A stretch of DNA of 64,000 nucleotides from Oscillospiraceae bacterium (GCA_016292445.1 JAEDIN010000001.1:1-64000), one strand, 5' to 3'. Shown: positions 45,008-54,580, counted from the first letter of the stretch. Program-made: numbers and translations. The notes: generated by a model not told the origin, from the letters alone.

Positions 45008-46675
45008 CTTATAATTATCGGCAGCCCTAAGTTGCTCCTCGGCACTTGCAAGGGTTAGCTCTGACACATTATCGCCGCCATGCATTCTCGCGAGTTCGAG
45101 GCATCTGCCCTCACGGTCAAGCTCTTTTACCTGGGTGTAGGTCCTGCCGTTACGCTCATTCTTTTCGATTAAGTCATGATTATCGGCAATAGCGGCTATT
45201 TGGGGCAGATGTGTAATGCACAGCACCTGCTTGCCGCGCGAAAGGTCGGACATCTTCTCACCGACGCGCTGAGCCGCAATACCGGATACTCCGGTGTCAA
45301 TTTCATCGAAAACCATGGTCTCAATCGGGTCATTCTTTGAAAAAACGGTTTTCATGGCGAGCATTATTCTGCTAAGTTCACCGCCGGAAGCAATTTTTGA
45401 AATTCGGCCGAGTGCTTCGCCTGCATTTGCAGAAATAAGGAACTTGACATCATCTGCGCCGGTAGCATCAAAGCCCATTTCCGTTTCAACAGGCTCGATT
45501 GACACAGAAAAACGAACAGAAGGCATATTAAGATCTCTAAGCTCGCTGACTATGCGCTTTTCAAGGCTTTGTGCTGCAGCCTGACGCTTTTTGCTCAGAT
45601 CTGATGCAATTTTTTTGCAGTTTCCTATATGCTTTTCAAGCTGTTTGTTCAGCTTTATAAGCATATCCCCTGCATATTCAAGCTCAGCCAGCTTTTTTCT
45701 GCATTCGTCAAGGTGCGCCAGCATCCCCTCTTCGTCGGTATTATACTTACGACGAAGTTTTTTAAGTAATGAAAGTCTGTTTTCTATATTATCATACTCT
45801 TCGGGTGAAAATTCAAGACTGTCTCTGAAGTCTCTTATACGCTCCGAGGCATCAAAAAGCAGCGAGGATGCGTTTTCGATTATATCAAATGTTTCTCTAA
45901 GCTCGTCTGTTATAGACGCAGCTCTGCCAATGAGGGCAGACGCTTCATCTGTTAGCGACTGAGCGCTTTGGTCGGCGGCATACAGGGCATTGTATGCGCC
46001 GTCAAGTGCCTCCGTCAGTTTTTCTGAATTTCTCAGGAGGTCTCTTTTTGATGAAAGCTCGTCATCCTCGCCTATCTTTAAATTTGCCTTTTCAAGCTCG
46101 TCTATCTGGTATTGAAGGCTATCCGCTAAGCGTTCCTTCTCAATCTCATCCATGGAGAGGCGCTTAATTTCCCTTTTACATACCCTATATTCTGTATATG
46201 CAGCGTTATAGCGTTCAAGAGTATCGGAATACTCACCGTAGCTGTCAAGATAAGCAAGATGATTTGCCTCATCCATAAGCTGTCTGCCATCGTTCTGACC
46301 GTGAATATCCAGCAGCAGTGCACCAAGTTCGCGCAATTGAGCCACGCTAACGGGAGTGCCACACACACGGCAGCTGTTTTTGCCTTCCGCGCTGATTTTT
46401 CGCTGAATGATAATTTCGTCCTCAAACTCTATGTCGTTTTCTTTAAACCATTCGGCGGCATTAGCAGACTCAAAAACAGCAGAAACAACGCCTTTATCCG
46501 CTCCTGTTCTCACAAGCTCGCGGCTAGTTCTTGCTCCAAGCACTGCACCGAGGGAATCGACGACAATGGATTTACCTGCGCCTGTTTCACCGGTGAGCAC
46601 AGTTAATCCCTTGCGAAACTCAATATCCGCTTTTTCAATCACAGCAATATTTTCAATATGCAGCTCTGTAAGCAT
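44990..46675 (-). CDS. recN: DNA repair protein RecN
   Basis: A 561-residue SMC-like ATPase that gathers double-strand breaks. Walker A is TGETGAGKSIVVDSL (about residues 28-42). A long coiled-coil arm spans about residues 150-370 (rich in Glu, Lys and Leu), then the ABC signature ISKIASGGELSRIMLAM, Walker B MVFDEIDTGVSG and the His-switch VLCITHLPQIAA. It lies 15 bp after argR, the order seen in Bacillus. The usual downstream spoIVB and spo0A are missing; a T-box operon follows instead. Confidence 0.97.
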   Translation of the reverse strand: MLTELHIENIAVIEKADIEFRKGLTVLTGETGAGKSIVVDSLGAVLGARTSRELVRTGADKGVVSAVFESANAAEWFKENDIEFEDEIIIQRKISAEGKNSCRVCGTPVSVAQLRELGALLLDIHGQNDGRQLMDEANHLAYLDSYGEYSDTLERYNAAYTEYRVCKREIKRLSMDEIEKERLADSLQYQIDELEKANLKIGEDDELSSKRDLLRNSEKLTEALDGAYNALYAADQSAQSLTDEASALIGRAASITDELRETFDIIENASSLLFDASERIRDFRDSLEFSPEEYDNIENRLSLLKKLRRKYNTDEEGMLAHLDECRKKLAELEYAGDMLIKLNKQLEKHIGNCKKIASDLSKKRQAAAQSLEKRIVSELRDLNMPSVRFSVSIEPVETEMGFDATGADDVKFLISANAGEALGRISKIASGGELSRIMLAMKTVFSKNDPIETMVFDEIDTGVSGIAAQRVGEKMSDLSRGKQVLCITHLPQIAAIADNHDLIEKNERNGRTYTQVKELDREGRCLELARMHGGDNVSELTLASAEEQLRAADNYKLTSKN

Positions 46676-46690
46676 ATCAGTTCCTCTTTA

Positions 46691-47140
46691 TCAAATCATT
46701 TCGTCAATCTCGTGGCAGAAATCCTCAGCAGCCTTGTTGCTCAGCATAGCAAGAAATGCCGTGTCATCACCGGCGAGAGTGCCGGCAAGGGTTTGTATAT
46801 GCATCGAGTCAAGTGTTGCACACGCCGCATTTGCCAAGCCCGGCAGCGTCTTTATAACTATAATATTCTGCGCAACAGTGTAAGAAGTCACACTTTCGCG
46901 GAATATCTTGCGCAGTCTTTGCTCGTGGTCGTTGTCTTTTTTCTTGCCGCTTACGGCATAATGGTGTTTTCCGTCAGCGCCGAGCTCCTTGACAAGATGA
47001 AGTTCCTTAATGTCCCTCGAAAGAGTAGCCTGCGTGCTCGCAACACCGTGAGCAGCAAGCGCTTCTATGAGTTGGGCCTGAGTTTCAATGTTCTGCTCGG
47101 ATATTATCTGCAAAATCAAATTGTGTCTTGTGTTTTTCAT
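46691..47140 (-). CDS. argR: Arginine repressor ArgR/AhrC
   Basis: A 149-residue ArgR. The N-terminal winged helix has ILQIISEQNIETQAQLIEAL and GVASTQATLSRDIKELHLVK (recognition helix). The C-terminal oligomerisation and arginine-binding domain has LPGLANAACATLDSM and LAGTLAGDDTAFLAM with the Asp-Asp pair. ATG 47140 (GGGGA/AAGAGA upstream) gives the standard length; the frame extends to 47179. It is preceded by nadK with a 10-bp gap and followed by recN. Confidence 0.96.
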   Translation of the reverse strand: MKNTRHNLILQIISEQNIETQAQLIEALAAHGVASTQATLSRDIKELHLVKELGADGKHHYAVSGKKKDNDHEQRLRKIFRESVTSYTVAQNIIVIKTLPGLANAACATLDSMHIQTLAGTLAGDDTAFLAMLSNKAAEDFCHEIDEMI

Positions 47141-47150
47141 TCTCTTTCCC

Positions 47151-48017
47151 CTATCGATTCTTATAAAGCAGCTTATCAAAGGTTGAATCGTAAAAGCTGC
47201 TGAGGCCCATATGAACTAAGTTTGCAACTTTTTTAGATTGTCGCACAGTGACTATATCATCATTTGCTAAGTCTACGCCTTTAGCACCGTCAACGGACAC
47301 ATATGCCCGTCGGTCATGAATTCTTTCCGCCTTGACCGTGACCTTCCTGTCCGGCCCGAGAACAAAGGTCTTCGCTCCCATAACATGGGCGCATATCGGT
47401 GAAACGATAAAGTTTTTTGCCTCGGGTTCAACGATAGGCCCTCCGGCCGACATCGAGTAGCCGGTAGAACCGGTCGGAGTCGAAACGATAATTCCGTCTC
47501 CGGAAAAACTCACCATCATATCTCCGTCGCACCATGCAGTGAGCTTGATACAATCGCCCATGCCATGAATGACTACATCGTTCAGCCCAACATCGCTGTA
47601 AATGACCTTACCGTTTCTCTTGAGCTCGACATCTATCATCATGCGGTAGCTTGAAACATAATTTCCCGCAGCGGCATCAAGTATCAACTCAAGCTTATCC
47701 GGCTCAAGCGGTGCCATAAACCCCTTAGTGCCAAGGTTAATTCCAAGCATAGGCGTATCGGTATGATTAAGGTATCTTGCTGCGTGGAGCATAGTGCCGT
47801 CACCGCCAATTATAACAAACAAAGCAGCATCACCCGAAACACTGTTCCAATCGCTTATCCTAATGCTTTGCGGAATTGCGTCAGGGTCATCAGCACCGAA
47901 AACCGGGCAAATCTCAGTCCTGTAACCGTTTGTTTCAAGCAGGGATTTTGCTTTCAGCGTAAGCTCAAGTCCCGTATCCCTGAAGGGATTAGGGCACAAA
48001 ACTATTAAATCGGTCAT
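47151..48017 (-). CDS. nadK: NAD kinase
   Basis: A 288-residue NAD+ kinase. Family motifs are VIIGGDGTMLHAAR (GGDG, about residue 70), GINLGTKGFM, the conserved LNDVVIHG, and ISTPTGSTGYSMSAGGP-type SGDGIIVSTPTGSTGYSMSA. The order tlyA-nadK-argR-recN is a common clostridial arrangement. Length and start (ATG 48017) are normal. Confidence 0.97.
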   Translation of the reverse strand: MTDLIVLCPNPFRDTGLELTLKAKSLLETNGYRTEICPVFGADDPDAIPQSIRISDWNSVSGDAALFVIIGGDGTMLHAARYLNHTDTPMLGINLGTKGFMAPLEPDKLELILDAAAGNYVSSYRMMIDVELKRNGKVIYSDVGLNDVVIHGMGDCIKLTAWCDGDMMVSFSGDGIIVSTPTGSTGYSMSAGGPIVEPEAKNFIVSPICAHVMGAKTFVLGPDRKVTVKAERIHDRRAYVSVDGAKGVDLANDDIVTVRQSKKVANLVHMGLSSFYDSTFDKLLYKNR

Positions 48018-48027
48018 TGTCTACTCC

Positions 48028-48822
48028 TTAAAGGCACTCATGCGAGGCCTCAACTATTGCCTTCGCATCGATTTTTTGTGCTTCGTGTACACCCTTTTTC
48101 ATGTAGCATAGATATTCACGGTTTCCCTCAGGACCTTTTATCGGAGAAAAATCGAGCCCCATAACCGTCATACCAACGGTCGGTGCAAAGCTGAGGACAC
48201 TCTCAATGACTGAAAGGTGCACGGCCTTATCACGAATAACACCTTTTTTTCCGACTTCTTCTTTCCCTGCCTCAAACTGTGGCTTTATTAGACAGACAAG
48301 CTGTGCATCATCCTTTAAGAGCGCGCAAACCGCCGGTAAAACAAGCTTAATCGATATAAACGAAAGATCCATAACGCAAATATCCAGCGGTTCGGGTATC
48401 TCCTCAGAGCTGATATATCGAATATTTGTGCGCTCCATGTTGACAACTCGCTCATCGTTTCTTAAACTCCACGCAAGCTGTCCGTAGCCGACATCAACGG
48501 CATATACCTTTGCAGCTCCGTTTTTTAGCAAAACATCGGTAAATCCGCCGGTGGAAGCTCCGCAGTCGACGCAAACCTTTTCTTTAATATCTATAGGGAA
48601 CACCTTTAATGCTTTTTCAAGCTTTAACCCGCCTCTGCTGACATACGGCAAAGCAGCACCCTTGACCTCAACCTTGGCATCGGGAAGCACCTGCATACCG
48701 GGCTTATCGGCACGCTGACCGTTGACAAATACAAGTCCGCTCATTACAGTCGTTTTGGCTCTTTCCCTGCTCTCTGCAAGTCCGAGGTCAAAAACCAGTT
48801 GGTCCAATCTAATCTTTTTCAC
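48028..48822 (-). CDS. tlyA: TlyA family rRNA (cytidine-2'-O)-methyltransferase
   Basis: A 264-residue protein: N-terminal S4 RNA-binding domain (RLDQLVFDLGLAESRERAK, VFVNGQRADKPG) and an RrmJ-like SAM methyltransferase domain with VCVDCGASTGGFTDVLL (motif I), YAVDVGYGQL, and DICVMDLSFISI. KPQFEAGKEEV is also typical. Homologues methylate 16S and 23S rRNA; the original hemolysin name is misleading. The start overlaps the dxs stop by 4 bp. Confidence 0.95.
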   Translation of the reverse strand: MKKIRLDQLVFDLGLAESRERAKTTVMSGLVFVNGQRADKPGMQVLPDAKVEVKGAALPYVSRGGLKLEKALKVFPIDIKEKVCVDCGASTGGFTDVLLKNGAAKVYAVDVGYGQLAWSLRNDERVVNMERTNIRYISSEEIPEPLDICVMDLSFISIKLVLPAVCALLKDDAQLVCLIKPQFEAGKEEVGKKGVIRDKAVHLSVIESVLSFAPTVGMTVMGLDFSPIKGPEGNREYLCYMKKGVHEAQKIDAKAIVEASHECL

Positions 48823-50663
48823 TTTACACCTCTAACAAGCATGACCGCTTTTTTGTAAAGGCTGCCCGGGTCAAGACAACAATCCTTATACAACTCGCTG
48901 ACGCTTCCGTGCGTCACTATTCCGTCGCCAAGGCTGCAAATCATGCTGCCCTCAAGGGATACGCCCGCTTCTTCTGCTATCGTCAAAATTTCGTTGCCTA
49001 TACACCCGTGCTCGCACACATCCTCAGCAGTCAGGAGCCGTTTTGTTTTGTTCAGTGATGTGATAATATCATCCGTAATTAACGGTTTTATCTGTGAAAT
49101 CTTGATGACCTCTGCCGATATTCCGTCCTTAGCAAGCCAATCGGACAGCTCAAGCATTGTATTTATCATTGTTCCGTATGCTGCAAGGGTTATGTCGCTG
49201 CCGTTAGCAAGAGTCTCTGTATTTCCGCAGCTTACAGCCTTATATGTTCCCTCGCCGCCTCGTGGATATCTGATAGCTACCGGCCCGTCCATTTCGTTTA
49301 TGGCAGTATCGAGCATTTGCTCAAGTTCGGCAAAGCTTGAAGGGCACAAGATAGTCATTCCGGGAACGGAGCCCAGGTAGTCCACATCGAATACCCCGTG
49401 ATGAGTTTCGCCGTCGCTGCCGACAAGGCCTGCCCTGTCAACGCAGAAAACGATATGAAGATTAAGAAGTGATACATCGTGAATCAGCATATCATACGCT
49501 CGCTGCAAGAAGCTTGAATATATAGCGACAACAGGTACAAGCCCTTGCTTTGCCATGCCCGCCGCCATTGAAACGGCGTGCTGTTCGGCAATGCCTACAT
49601 CAAAAAAGCGTTCCGGATATTTCTCGGAAAAATCGTTTAAGCCAGTTCCTGATGACATTGCAGCGGTTATGGCTACTATATTTTTGTTCTTCTGTGAAAG
49701 CTCGACAAGCTTTTTGCCAAACACGGCAGAGAAACTGGTACCGCTTTTTTGAAGCTCGCCTGTAACCGGATTGAATTTGCCTACACCGTGATACTTATCA
49801 GGATGCTTTTCGGCATACTCGCAGCCTTTACCCTTGGTGCTTATGACATGGACGAGTACCGTGGTCCTCATTTCTTTTGCCCATCGAATAACCGTCTCCA
49901 GCTGTTCAACATCGTGGCCATCAACGGGTCCAAGATAATAAATGCCCATTGAATCAAAGAGATTTGAGGGCAGAATGGATTTTTTTAGGGCTTCCTTGAG
50001 CTTATGATTCATTTCATAAACAGGTGTTATCTGTCCGACTGTGCGACGATACCAGCGTTTAAAGTTGATATACCCGGGCTTTATACGCTCTCTTGATAAA
50101 AGCTTTGCCATTCCGCCTACATTACTGTTTATCGACATACCGTTGTCGTTAAGAATAATGACAATCGGCTCGTCGCAGCCGCCGACATTTGCAAGTCCTT
50201 CATACGCTAAGCCGCCGGTTAGTGCACCGTCACCGATGACGGCAACAACATCGTAGTTTTCATGTTTTAATGTCCTTGCTCTTGCCATTCCGAGGGCGAC
50301 TGAAACGGAATCTGAGGCGTGGCCTGCAATGAACGAATCATCAACCGCCTCGTAAGGCTTGGGAAAACCCGAAATACCACCATGGCAACGCAAGGTGTTG
50401 AAGCAATCCCTGCGGCCGGTTATTATCTTGTGCGCATAGCTTTGATGCCCGACATCAAAAACAATTCTATCCCTTGAGCTGTCATATACCCTATGAAGTG
50501 CAACAGTTAGTTCAACCGCTCCGAGGTTTGACGCAAGATGTCCGCCGGTCTTTGAGACATTCTCTATAATAAACTGTCTCAACTCGTTACACAGCGGCTT
50601 TAAATCACTGGTATCAAGCATTTTTATATCATTTGAAGAATTTATTTTATTCAGAATATTCAA
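48819..50663 (-). CDS. dxs: 1-deoxy-D-xylulose-5-phosphate synthase
   Basis: A 614-residue thiamine-diphosphate enzyme, the first step of the MEP isoprenoid pathway. TPP-binding segment is VIGDGALTGGLAYEGL followed by IVILNDNGMSI. Others are FDVGHQSYAHK, GHASDSVSVALG, the pyrimidine domain with FDVGIAEQHAVSMAAGMA (catalytic Glu), and DRAGLVGSDGETHHGVFD. Start is TTG 50663 with GAGG 6 nt upstream. ispA lies just upstream, and tlyA overlaps downstream. Confidence 0.97.
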   Translation of the reverse strand: MNILNKINSSNDIKMLDTSDLKPLCNELRQFIIENVSKTGGHLASNLGAVELTVALHRVYDSSRDRIVFDVGHQSYAHKIITGRRDCFNTLRCHGGISGFPKPYEAVDDSFIAGHASDSVSVALGMARARTLKHENYDVVAVIGDGALTGGLAYEGLANVGGCDEPIVIILNDNGMSINSNVGGMAKLLSRERIKPGYINFKRWYRRTVGQITPVYEMNHKLKEALKKSILPSNLFDSMGIYYLGPVDGHDVEQLETVIRWAKEMRTTVLVHVISTKGKGCEYAEKHPDKYHGVGKFNPVTGELQKSGTSFSAVFGKKLVELSQKNKNIVAITAAMSSGTGLNDFSEKYPERFFDVGIAEQHAVSMAAGMAKQGLVPVVAIYSSFLQRAYDMLIHDVSLLNLHIVFCVDRAGLVGSDGETHHGVFDVDYLGSVPGMTILCPSSFAELEQMLDTAINEMDGPVAIRYPRGGEGTYKAVSCGNTETLANGSDITLAAYGTMINTMLELSDWLAKDGISAEVIKISQIKPLITDDIITSLNKTKRLLTAEDVCEHGCIGNEILTIAEEAGVSLEGSMICSLGDGIVTHGSVSELYKDCCLDPGSLYKKAVMLVRGVK

Positions 50664-50720
50664 AATAATGCCTCGATAAATATCTATTTATTCGCATAAA
50701 ATGCTATTTTATATAATAAC

Positions 50721-50760
50721 AAACCACACCGAATATTACAATAGATAATCGGTGTGGTTT
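50721..50760 (-). terminator. Hairpin between ispA and dxs
   Basis: AAACCACACCGA (50721-50732) pairs with TCGGTGTGGTTT (50749-50760), a 12-bp stem with a 16-nt loop and interrupted Ts on the minus strand. It may be a partial terminator within the cluster. Confidence 0.55.
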
Positions 50761-50776
50761 TAAATTTTGTTTACAA

Positions 50777-51643
50777 CTAATTTAATCTGGTGACCATTGA
50801 ATCGGCGAGCTCGCAAAGTAATTCTGTATCGTCAAACGCAGTGGTAAGCACTTTTTTTGCGTTCTGCGTCAGTGTTTGAATCATTTCCATGCAGCGTTCC
50901 GGACCAAGGAGTGCCATATAGGTATTCTTATTCTCCTCGGCATCGGAGCCTATTGGCTTGCCGAGCTGCTCACTTGTACTGATAACATCCAGCATATCGT
51001 CCCTTATCTGGAAGGCCGCGCCAATTGCCGCCCCGAACATTCCGGCTGCTTCAAGCTGCTTATCGTTACCGCCTGCCGCAGCAACACCCATCATACACGC
51101 TGCAGTAAGCAATGCGCCGGTTTTTCGGCTGTTGATCTCGTCAAGCTCTTTTTCGCTCAGTATTTTATTTTCACCTATCATGTCCAGATATTGCCCACCG
51201 CACATACCGTCTGCGCCGACAGCATCGGCAAGTATGCGAGCGCAGTCTGCTCTCGCGGCGGCAGGTAATTCGCTGCGAAGTATAGTTCCAAAAGCCTCAG
51301 CCTGAAGCGCGTCACCTGCAAGAACCGCCGTACATTCACCGTAAACAACATGATTTGTAGGTTTTCCGCGGCGAAGATCATCATTGTCCATGCACGGCAG
51401 GTCATCGTGGATAAGGCTGTAAGTGTGAAGCATCTCAATTGCGCAGGCTGCCGGAAGTGCCTTATCGATGTCTCCTCCGGCAATTGCGCAAAACTCAAGC
51501 ACAAGTATCGGTCTGATACGCTTACCGCCGGCGTTGAGGCTGTAGCGCATTGAATCGAACAGCCCCTTTTGCGGCATATCGTCCGCTTTAAAGTATTCGG
51601 AAAGCTTTGCGTCGATAAGGTTTTTGTATTCGCTTAATGTCAT
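50777..51643 (-). CDS. ispA: Polyprenyl synthetase (farnesyl/geranyl diphosphate synthase)
   Basis: A 288-residue trans-prenyltransferase. The first Asp-rich motif is SLIHDDLPCMDNDDLRRGKPT (DDxxxxD type), the second is FQIRDDMLDV. GKRIRPILVLE near the N-terminus binds diphosphate. The DDxxxxD first motif fits short-chain (C10-C15) synthases of the IspA class. The frame extends to 51682, but ATG 51643, 1 bp after the xseB stop, matches the family length. The nusB-xseA-xseB-ispA-dxs order is the Bacillus order minus folD. Confidence 0.95.
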   Translation of the reverse strand: MTLSEYKNLIDAKLSEYFKADDMPQKGLFDSMRYSLNAGGKRIRPILVLEFCAIAGGDIDKALPAACAIEMLHTYSLIHDDLPCMDNDDLRRGKPTNHVVYGECTAVLAGDALQAEAFGTILRSELPAAARADCARILADAVGADGMCGGQYLDMIGENKILSEKELDEINSRKTGALLTAACMMGVAAAGGNDKQLEAAGMFGAAIGAAFQIRDDMLDVISTSEQLGKPIGSDAEENKNTYMALLGPERCMEMIQTLTQNAKKVLTTAFDDTELLCELADSMVTRLN

Positions 51644-51644
51644 A

Positions 51645-51878
51645 TCACTCTTTATCCTCAAACGGAAGCTCGACAGGCTCACCGTCAGGGCCTTTCTTCA
51701 GTTTTACAACCATCTGCTCAGCCTCGTTCAGCATAGCATCACAGTCTGTTATAAGGACTGTTCCCTCTTCAAAAAGCTTCAGCGAATCGCTTAGCGGAGC
51801 ATCGCCCTTTTCAAGTGATCTGACTATTTCGTCAAGTCTTGTTATTGCCTGCTCAAAGCTCAGTTTCCTCTCATTCAT
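51645..51878 (-). CDS. xseB: Exodeoxyribonuclease VII small subunit
   Basis: A 77-residue XseB with LSFEQAITRLDEIVRSLEKGDAPLSD followed by SLKLFEEGTVLITDCDAMLNEAE, a helical hairpin that decorates XseA. GTG 51893 is also in frame, but ATG 51878 fits the family N-terminus (NERKLSFE). It overlaps the xseA 3' end by 8 bp, indicating translational coupling. The C-terminal acidic tail (PFEDKE) is normal. Confidence 0.93.
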   Translation of the reverse strand: MNERKLSFEQAITRLDEIVRSLEKGDAPLSDSLKLFEEGTVLITDCDAMLNEAEQMVVKLKKGPDGEPVELPFEDKE

Positions 51879-53085
51879 GTTTAATTGCCTCACTTTCCTC
51901 TACGCGGCATTTGATAATACCGTCATTGACGCAAAGCCTTAGCTTGTCGTCCGGTTTTACATCGTCTATGCTTCGTACAAGCTCTCCCCTGATGTCTGCA
52001 GCAATGGCATAGCCCCTTCCAAGGACTTTTAATGGGCTCATAGCGTCAAGAGAAGCCGCAAGCCTTACAAAATCTCGCCGTTTTTCGGAATTTGACCTAT
52101 CAGCGGCGGCGATAAATTTGTCTTTCACATAATCAAGCTCCGCACGCTTACTGTCAACATACGCCATAGGCGTCTGAAGCACTCTGCGCTTTTTGAGCTC
52201 CTCAAGCTTTGACGAAATTGTCATCAATTTTTTGCGCACCGCCTGCGACTGACGGATACCCAGGTTTTCAAGCAGCTCTCTCATATCCGCCGCATTGGGA
52301 ACGGCGACCTCTGCCGCATTTGACGGAGTTGATGCTCTTACATCGGCAACATAGTCGGATATGGTCACATCGGGCTCATGACCAACCGCAGATATAACCG
52401 GAAGCTCTGAGTCATATATTGCCCTTGCTACCCGTTCATCGTTAAAGGCCCACAGGTCCTCAATTGAACCTCCGCCTCTGCCCGTAATTATGATTTCGGC
52501 AATCTTGTGTTTGTTTGCATATCTGATTGCCCCTACTATCTCCGGCGGTGCTTCAACACCCTGTACCCTAACAGGAAGCAGAATCACCTTAGTCATCGGC
52601 CAGCGTTTGCCGAGTATTCTTATCATATCATGCACGGCAGCGCCGGCGGAAGACGTGATAATGGCTATCTTTTTCGGAAACGGCGGAAGCTGCTTTTTAT
52701 GTTCAGGGTCAAAAAGCCCCTCTGAAGCAAGCTTCGCTTTAAGCTGCTCAAATGCTATCTGGAGGTCGCCCGTTCCCTCGGGTATCAGATCTGTGCAATA
52801 AAGCTGATACGCACCATCGCGCGGAAATACCGACACACGACCAAAAGCAGTGACACCCATACCGCTTTCCGGACGAAAGCGCAGCTTTGATGCACTGCTT
52901 TTGAACATTACGCACCTTAAACTGCTTTCCGAATCCTTAAGTGTAAAGTAGTGATGCCCCGAGGGATATATCTTGTAATTGGACAGCTCTCCCCGGACGC
53001 ATACTTTATTAAGCATAGGCTCGCAGTCTATAAGTGTCTTTATTAGATTATTAAGCTCCGATACAGTCAGAGTATTTTCATTCAT
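51871..53085 (-). CDS. xseA: Exodeoxyribonuclease VII large subunit
   Basis: A 404-residue XseA. The N-terminal OB-fold has LTVSELNNLIKTLIDCEPML, VRGELSNYKIYPSGHHYFTLKD. The catalytic core has IAIITSSAGAAVHDMIRIL, GRGGGSIEDLWAFNDE, AVGHEPDVTISDYVADVRASTPSNAAE. A coiled-coil region and the C-terminal VLGRGYAI segment follow. Length is slightly below 440, as in many Clostridia. The ATG overlaps the nusB stop (ATGA), and the 3' end overlaps xseB. Confidence 0.97.
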   Translation of the reverse strand: MNENTLTVSELNNLIKTLIDCEPMLNKVCVRGELSNYKIYPSGHHYFTLKDSESSLRCVMFKSSASKLRFRPESGMGVTAFGRVSVFPRDGAYQLYCTDLIPEGTGDLQIAFEQLKAKLASEGLFDPEHKKQLPPFPKKIAIITSSAGAAVHDMIRILGKRWPMTKVILLPVRVQGVEAPPEIVGAIRYANKHKIAEIIITGRGGGSIEDLWAFNDERVARAIYDSELPVISAVGHEPDVTISDYVADVRASTPSNAAEVAVPNAADMRELLENLGIRQSQAVRKKLMTISSKLEELKKRRVLQTPMAYVDSKRAELDYVKDKFIAAADRSNSEKRRDFVRLAASLDAMSPLKVLGRGYAIAADIRGELVRSIDDVKPDDKLRLCVNDGIIKCRVEESEAIKHE

Positions 53086-53561
53086 TCTTTTGTCTCCGCT
53101 TCAACGGCAGCTTCATAATTCAGCTCACCGCGCATAAAGCCGCCGAGAACTCCGTTAATGAAGGAGACCGTTTCAGGTTCATCATATCCCTTTGCAAGCT
53201 CAATTGCCTCATTTATGGCGGTCGCATTGGGGATATCATCCATATACAGTACCTCGCATATCGCGCAGCGCATAACGGCAACAGCCGTCTTGGAAATTCT
53301 GCCGATTTTCCAGCCGTTAGAATACTTGTTGATATAATTATCTATCTGTATTCTGTAATCCTCGACAAGACTTGCAAGTCGGATTATATAATCCTTCTGC
53401 TTCTTCTCGGGGTATTCGGCGTACAGTTCGTCCACATCGGCAAGTGTTGAAAAGTATTCCTTATCAAAAAAATCGTCAACGATATCAGCAACGGTCTTCC
53501 CGCTTGCTGCTGCATAAAAACCAAGCTGTACTGCGATCTCTCTTGCAGTAGTTCTCTTCAT
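53082..53561 (-). CDS. nusB: Transcription antitermination factor NusB
   Basis: A 159-residue all-helical protein. N-terminal TAREIAVQLGFYAAASGK is a variant of the ARxxAVQxLY motif. The C-terminal half has ISKTAVAVMRCAICEVLYMDDIPNATAINEAIELAKGY and FINGVLGGFM, which are characteristic of NusB. It acts with NusE in rRNA antitermination. It lies 18 bp after the Asp23-family gene, as in Bacillus (yqhY-nusB). Confidence 0.94.
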   Translation of the reverse strand: MKRTTAREIAVQLGFYAAASGKTVADIVDDFFDKEYFSTLADVDELYAEYPEKKQKDYIIRLASLVEDYRIQIDNYINKYSNGWKIGRISKTAVAVMRCAICEVLYMDDIPNATAINEAIELAKGYDEPETVSFINGVLGGFMRGELNYEAAVEAETKE

Positions 53562-53579
53562 GCTACAACCCTCACAGAA

Positions 53580-53942
53580 TCACTTTTCAAAAGCTACACC
53601 GGAGACATGGACATTGACCTCCGCCTTGTCGATGCCGGTGATTGCCTGAACAGCCTCGGTAACGGAATTCTGCACTTCCTTAGCTACATTGACTATGTTG
53701 CAGCCGTAGCGGACAAGGATTATTGCATCGACTTTAATCGTATCATCTACTATCTGGACCTTGATTCCCTTGGAAACGGTCTTTATTCCAATAAGCTCGG
53801 CAAGCTCCGCACCTGCGGTGTTGGAAATACCGGCAACTCCGTCTATCTCGGTTATAGCCGTGCGCACCATTGTGGATATTACTTCCTCGGAAATATTGAT
53901 ACTTCCGTTTTCTGCCTTGCAGCTTATATAATTATCGCCCAT
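53580..53942 (-). CDS. yqhY: Asp23/Gls24 family protein (YqhY-like)
   Basis: A 120-residue Asp23 protein: INISEEVISTMVRTAITEIDGVAGIS, then KGIKVQIVDDTIKVDAIILVRYGCNIVNVAKEVQ in two parts, ending VNVHVSGVAF. ATG 53942 has GGAGG at 8 nt; the longer frame to 53981 is not needed. In Bacillus YqhY is linked to acetyl-CoA carboxylase (accBC-yqhY) and lipid synthesis; here accB and accC are absent and spoIIIAH is the upstream neighbour. Confidence 0.92.
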   Translation of the reverse strand: MGDNYISCKAENGSINISEEVISTMVRTAITEIDGVAGISNTAGAELAELIGIKTVSKGIKVQIVDDTIKVDAIILVRYGCNIVNVAKEVQNSVTEAVQAITGIDKAEVNVHVSGVAFEK

Positions 53943-54000
53943 TTTTATTGCCTCCAAATTGATTTCATGACATTGTACCACATCGGTGGCAAAAAATAAA

Positions 54001-54034
54001 GCATAAAAAGACGGGAAAACCCGTCTTTTTATGC
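54001..54034 (-). terminator. Terminator of the spoIIIA operon
   Basis: GCATAAAAAGACGGG, loop AAAA, CCCGTCTTTTTATGC: a perfect 15-bp stem overlapping the last codons of spoIIIAH. Confidence 0.88.
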
Positions 54035-54571
54035 TGATATTTCGATTATATTGAGCTGCGCTGCTTTATAATCCGTTTCGGATGTGACCGTTTCGGTTAT
54101 TCTCGCCACTGCTGCCTCGCTCAAGCCGTCAGCAGGAGCAGGAACTGCAACCGTAATTTTGTCTTCACTCATGTACACAACGCAGTCGGTGAAATCCTTT
54201 GCAATGAGTTTGTTCTCAAGCTGGGTTTCGCTCATTGAATAATTTGCCATTGCCGATATCGACTTCATTGCCGAATCTATCGTTTCCTGAGAAGCACCTT
54301 CCTTTTTAACAGCCTCCTCAAGCAGCTTCATTGCTTCCTCTCTTGACACCTGACGGTTTAATCTTGCTTCGGCAAAGTATCCGGAGGAGCTTCCTTTTGT
54401 GTTTGATGCTTTGTATGCCTCGTCTGCCGCCTTCATTGCCGCATCCTCGGCTTTAACCATTGCAGAGTCTGCCTCACCCCACTTATTGTTATATGACCAG
54501 TTAAGATATACTGCCGCGCAAACAAGCAGCAGCACAGATGCTATCGTAATGTTTCTTTTGATGTTTTTCAT
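54029..54571 (-). CDS. spoIIIAH: Stage III sporulation protein AH
   Basis: A 180-residue protein with one N-terminal membrane segment (ITIASVLLLVCAAVYLNW, about residues 8-25). A linker contains SSSGYFAEARLNRQVSREEAM and then a YscJ/FliF-like ring domain with SMSETQLENKLIAKDFTDCVVYM in two stretches. SpoIIIAH in the mother cell binds SpoIIQ in the forespore, forming the intercellular feeding-tube channel. It is the last gene of the operon. Confidence 0.95.
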   Translation of the reverse strand: MKNIKRNITIASVLLLVCAAVYLNWSYNNKWGEADSAMVKAEDAAMKAADEAYKASNTKGSSSGYFAEARLNRQVSREEAMKLLEEAVKKEGASQETIDSAMKSISAMANYSMSETQLENKLIAKDFTDCVVYMSEDKITVAVPAPADGLSEAAVARITETVTSETDYKAAQLNIIEISA

Positions 54572-54580
54572 TTTGCCCTC